From contig JASJAL010000327.1 of assembly GCA_030067055.1 (NCBI GenBank), positions 1-5,751 of the forward strand: DNA of 5,751 nt. Direction: 5' to 3'. Position numbers and translations under genes: made by a program. Shown piece after piece: positions 4,636 to 5,751 of the stretch. Position 1 is the stretch's first letter. Each line of letters starts with the position of its first letter. Origin of the DNA: Kiloniellales bacterium. GTDB taxonomy: Bacteria > Pseudomonadota > Alphaproteobacteria > Kiloniellales > JAKSBE01. Below the pieces are notes generated by a model. It was not told the origin of the DNA, made no database searches, and saw nothing but the letters and a program-made list of their open reading frames with translations.

Positions 4636-5124
4636 ATGATGGCGATCCGGCGGGCGCGTCTGGCGTTTCTTGTGCTGCTGGTCCTTGCGGGCTGCACCGG
4701 CGCGCTGCGGGCCGACGATCGCCATGCCGGCTACTACTATCCCGAACCGCAGACCCAGGAGACCTACAAAGCCCGGGCGGAGACCCTGCAGGAGGCGACT
4801 CGCGGCGTGCGGATCGGCTTCGTCACCGGTCTCTCCAACCAGCTACGCGCCCGGCCGCATCCCCAGACCGTGGCCATCTTCGCCAAGGGGGGCGATGCCG
4901 AGAAGCTGATCCTGGTCGCCTTGCAGGACGGCCGCATCGAGACGCTCTACCGGGCCCGCGCGGTCTTCGCCAACCTGACCTCGGTCGCGCGGGTCATGCC
5001 GCTCTTCGAAGAGTACGGCGTGCAGGAGGTCTACACCTTCTTCGACCTGGCCAAGATGCTGGGCTTCACCCAGATCACCATCTCCGACGGCGACGACTTC
5101 GCCCACCAAGTCTTCATCGAGTAA
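4636..5124 (+). CDS. Exported, probably lipid-anchored protein of unknown function
   Basis: This gene encodes 162 residues from the first of two tandem ATGs (4636, 4639), preceded by AGGAGG (4625-4630, 5-base spacing). The N-terminus is basic, then hydrophobic ([16 protein letters not shown]), with a lipobox ending at C20. T21 follows it, so an outer-membrane lipoprotein is plausible. A signal peptidase I site after ALRA (residues 23-26) is an alternative. The mature part starts [12 protein letters not shown] and has a compact alpha/beta-looking region ([47 protein letters not shown]) ending in [20 protein letters not shown] and HQVFIE. I recall alphaproteobacterial proteins of this kind labelled as molybdopterin-guanine dinucleotide biosynthesis proteins. 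The nearby moaA may be relevant, but the exported location argues against a cytosolic cofactor enzyme. It is convergent with moaA, so not in its operon. Function unknown. Confidence 0.88.
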   Translation: MMAIRRARLAFLVLLVLAGCTGALRADDRHAGYYYPEPQTQETYKARAETLQEATRGVRIGFVTGLSNQLRARPHPQTVAIFAKGGDAEKLILVALQDGRIETLYRARAVFANLTSVARVMPLFEEYGVQEVYTFFDLAKMLGFTQITISDGDDFAHQVFIE

Positions 5125-5135
5125 AGTGCTTCGTT

Positions 5136-5164
5136 GTCATCACCCGGCTTGACCCGGTGATCCA
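5136..5164. repeat. Dispersed palindromic intergenic repeat (REP-like)
   Basis: ATCACC-C-GG (5139-5147) pairs with CCGGTGAT (5154-5161): 8 pairs, one bulged C, and the loop CTTGAC. The surrounding GTCATCACCCGGCTTGACCC and the trailing GATCCA are the hallmark of a dispersed repeat family common between alphaproteobacterial genes; its chance translation reads VITRLDPVIH. It lies between two convergent genes and may act as a bidirectional terminator or RNA 3'-end stabiliser. Confidence 0.7.
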
Positions 5165-5187
5165 CCCTGCTGTTCGGCTCAAGGAGA

Positions 5188-5751
5188 TCAGCCGCCGGTG
5201 ACGCTCATGTGGCGGCCGACGGCGGGGCGGCGGCGGCGGCGGTCGATGACGAAGTCGTGGCCCTTGGGCTTGCGGGCGATGGCCTCGTGGATCGCCGCCT
5301 CGACCAGGGCGTCGTCCTCGCTCTCGCGCAGCGGCGCGCGCAGGTCGGCCGCGTCCTCCTGGCCCAGGCACATGTAGAGCGTGCCGGTGCAGGTCAGGCG
5401 CACCCGGTTGCAGCTCTCGCAGAAGTTATGGGTCATCGGCGTGATGAAGCCGATCCGCCCGCCGGTCTCCTGGCAGCGGCTGTAGCGGGCCGGCCCGCCG
5501 GTGCGGTAGTCGATCTCGTCCAGGGTCCACTTCTCCTGCAGGATGCCGCGGACCATGGACAGCGGAAGGTACTGGTCGACCCGGGTCTCGCCGCCGATGT
5601 CGCCCATCGGCATGACCTCGATGAAGGTCAGGTCGTAGCCCTCGTCGCCGCACCAGGCGACCAGGCGGTGGAACTCGTCGTCGTTGACGCCCTTCAGCGC
5701 CACGGTGTTGATCTTGACCGCCAGGCCCGCCGCCTTGGCCGCGGCCAGGCC
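5188..5751 (-). CDS. moaA: GTP 3',8-cyclase MoaA (partial, N-terminus off the window)
   Basis: The visible 187 residues are the C-terminal part of a protein usually about 330 long; the frame enters at the right edge ([21 protein letters not shown]). MoaA is a radical-SAM enzyme that, with MoaC, converts GTP to cyclic pyranopterin monophosphate, the first step of molybdenum cofactor synthesis, in the cytosol. Visible features are [22 protein letters not shown], and the C-terminal [4Fe-4S] cluster motif C-x2-C-x13-C (CESC, then C in LYMCLG), which binds GTP. The chain ends SVTGG; the terminal Gly-Gly is needed for activity in characterised MoaA. The N-terminal radical-SAM Cys motif lies outside the window. 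The gene converges with the exported-protein gene, with 63 bases between the stops. Confidence 0.96.
   Translation of the reverse strand, partial: GLAAAKAAGLAVKINTVALKGVNDDEFHRLVAWCGDEGYDLTFIEVMPMGDIGGETRVDQYLPLSMVRGILQEKWTLDEIDYRTGGPARYSRCQETGGRIGFITPMTHNFCESCNRVRLTCTGTLYMCLGQEDAADLRAPLRESEDDALVEAAIHEAIARKPKGHDFVIDRRRRRPAVGRHMSVTGG

Noticed and set aside
4465..4725. In-frame upstream extension of nadK (87 codons)
   Set aside because: It lacks NAD kinase sequence and is basic and low in complexity. A ribosome binding site precedes the ATG at 4464, and the resulting length fits the family.
1..5751. CRISPR array, tRNA or rRNA genes, insertion sequences or integrase sites
   Set aside because: None seen: no regularly spaced direct repeats, cloverleaf, transposase or terminal inverted repeats with target duplications around the retron.

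Overview
The window is GC-rich, tightly packed bacterial chromosome. The protein types point to an alphaproteobacterium, probably of the Rhodospirillales/Kiloniellales kind: a GcvA-type LysR regulator divergent from a DUF1127 small protein, a short NAD kinase, and an intergenic palindrome whose chance translation contains VITRLDPVIH, a string typical of dispersed alphaproteobacterial repeats. This placement is an inference from gene content, not a search.

Layout. At 1-635 (-) is the N-terminal two thirds of a GcvA-type LysR regulator. It is divergent from an 80-residue DUF1127 protein (778-1020, +). The 142 bp between them hold a perfect inverted repeat and two facing sigma70-like promoters; the regulator's own promoter appears to give a leaderless mRNA. 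A strong hairpin follows DUF1127. A single-domain cupin (1147-1518, +) then converges on the centrepiece, a retron.

Retron (1544-3105, -). A 443-residue retron-type reverse transcriptase with intact catalytic residues (D218, YADD 319-322) is preceded by a compact non-coding RNA with the expected msr-msd parts. These are a long a1/a2 inverted repeat (3055-3070 with 2903-2919), a candidate branching G directly after a1 (3054), several msr stem-loops, and a long msd hairpin (2933-2972). A good promoter (TTGACA, 16 bp, TATCCT) is placed so that transcription would start at the first base of a1. No obvious effector gene lies on the retron strand next to the RT, so this looks like a stand-alone retron, or one whose effector is the RT's N-terminal extension or lies elsewhere.

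Right half. A small secreted Lys/Glu-rich protein of unknown function (3126-3578, -) and NAD kinase (3697-4464, -) lie upstream of the retron on the same strand, separated by structured spacers. NAD kinase is divergent from an exported, probably lipid-anchored protein of unknown function (4636-5124, +). That gene converges, across a dispersed-repeat hairpin, on the C-terminal part of MoaA (5188-5751, -; molybdenum cofactor synthesis), which runs off the window. Apart from the regulator/DUF1127 pair and the retron, the genes appear to be separate housekeeping or accessory units, not one pathway. No gap without a gene exceeds about 250 bp.
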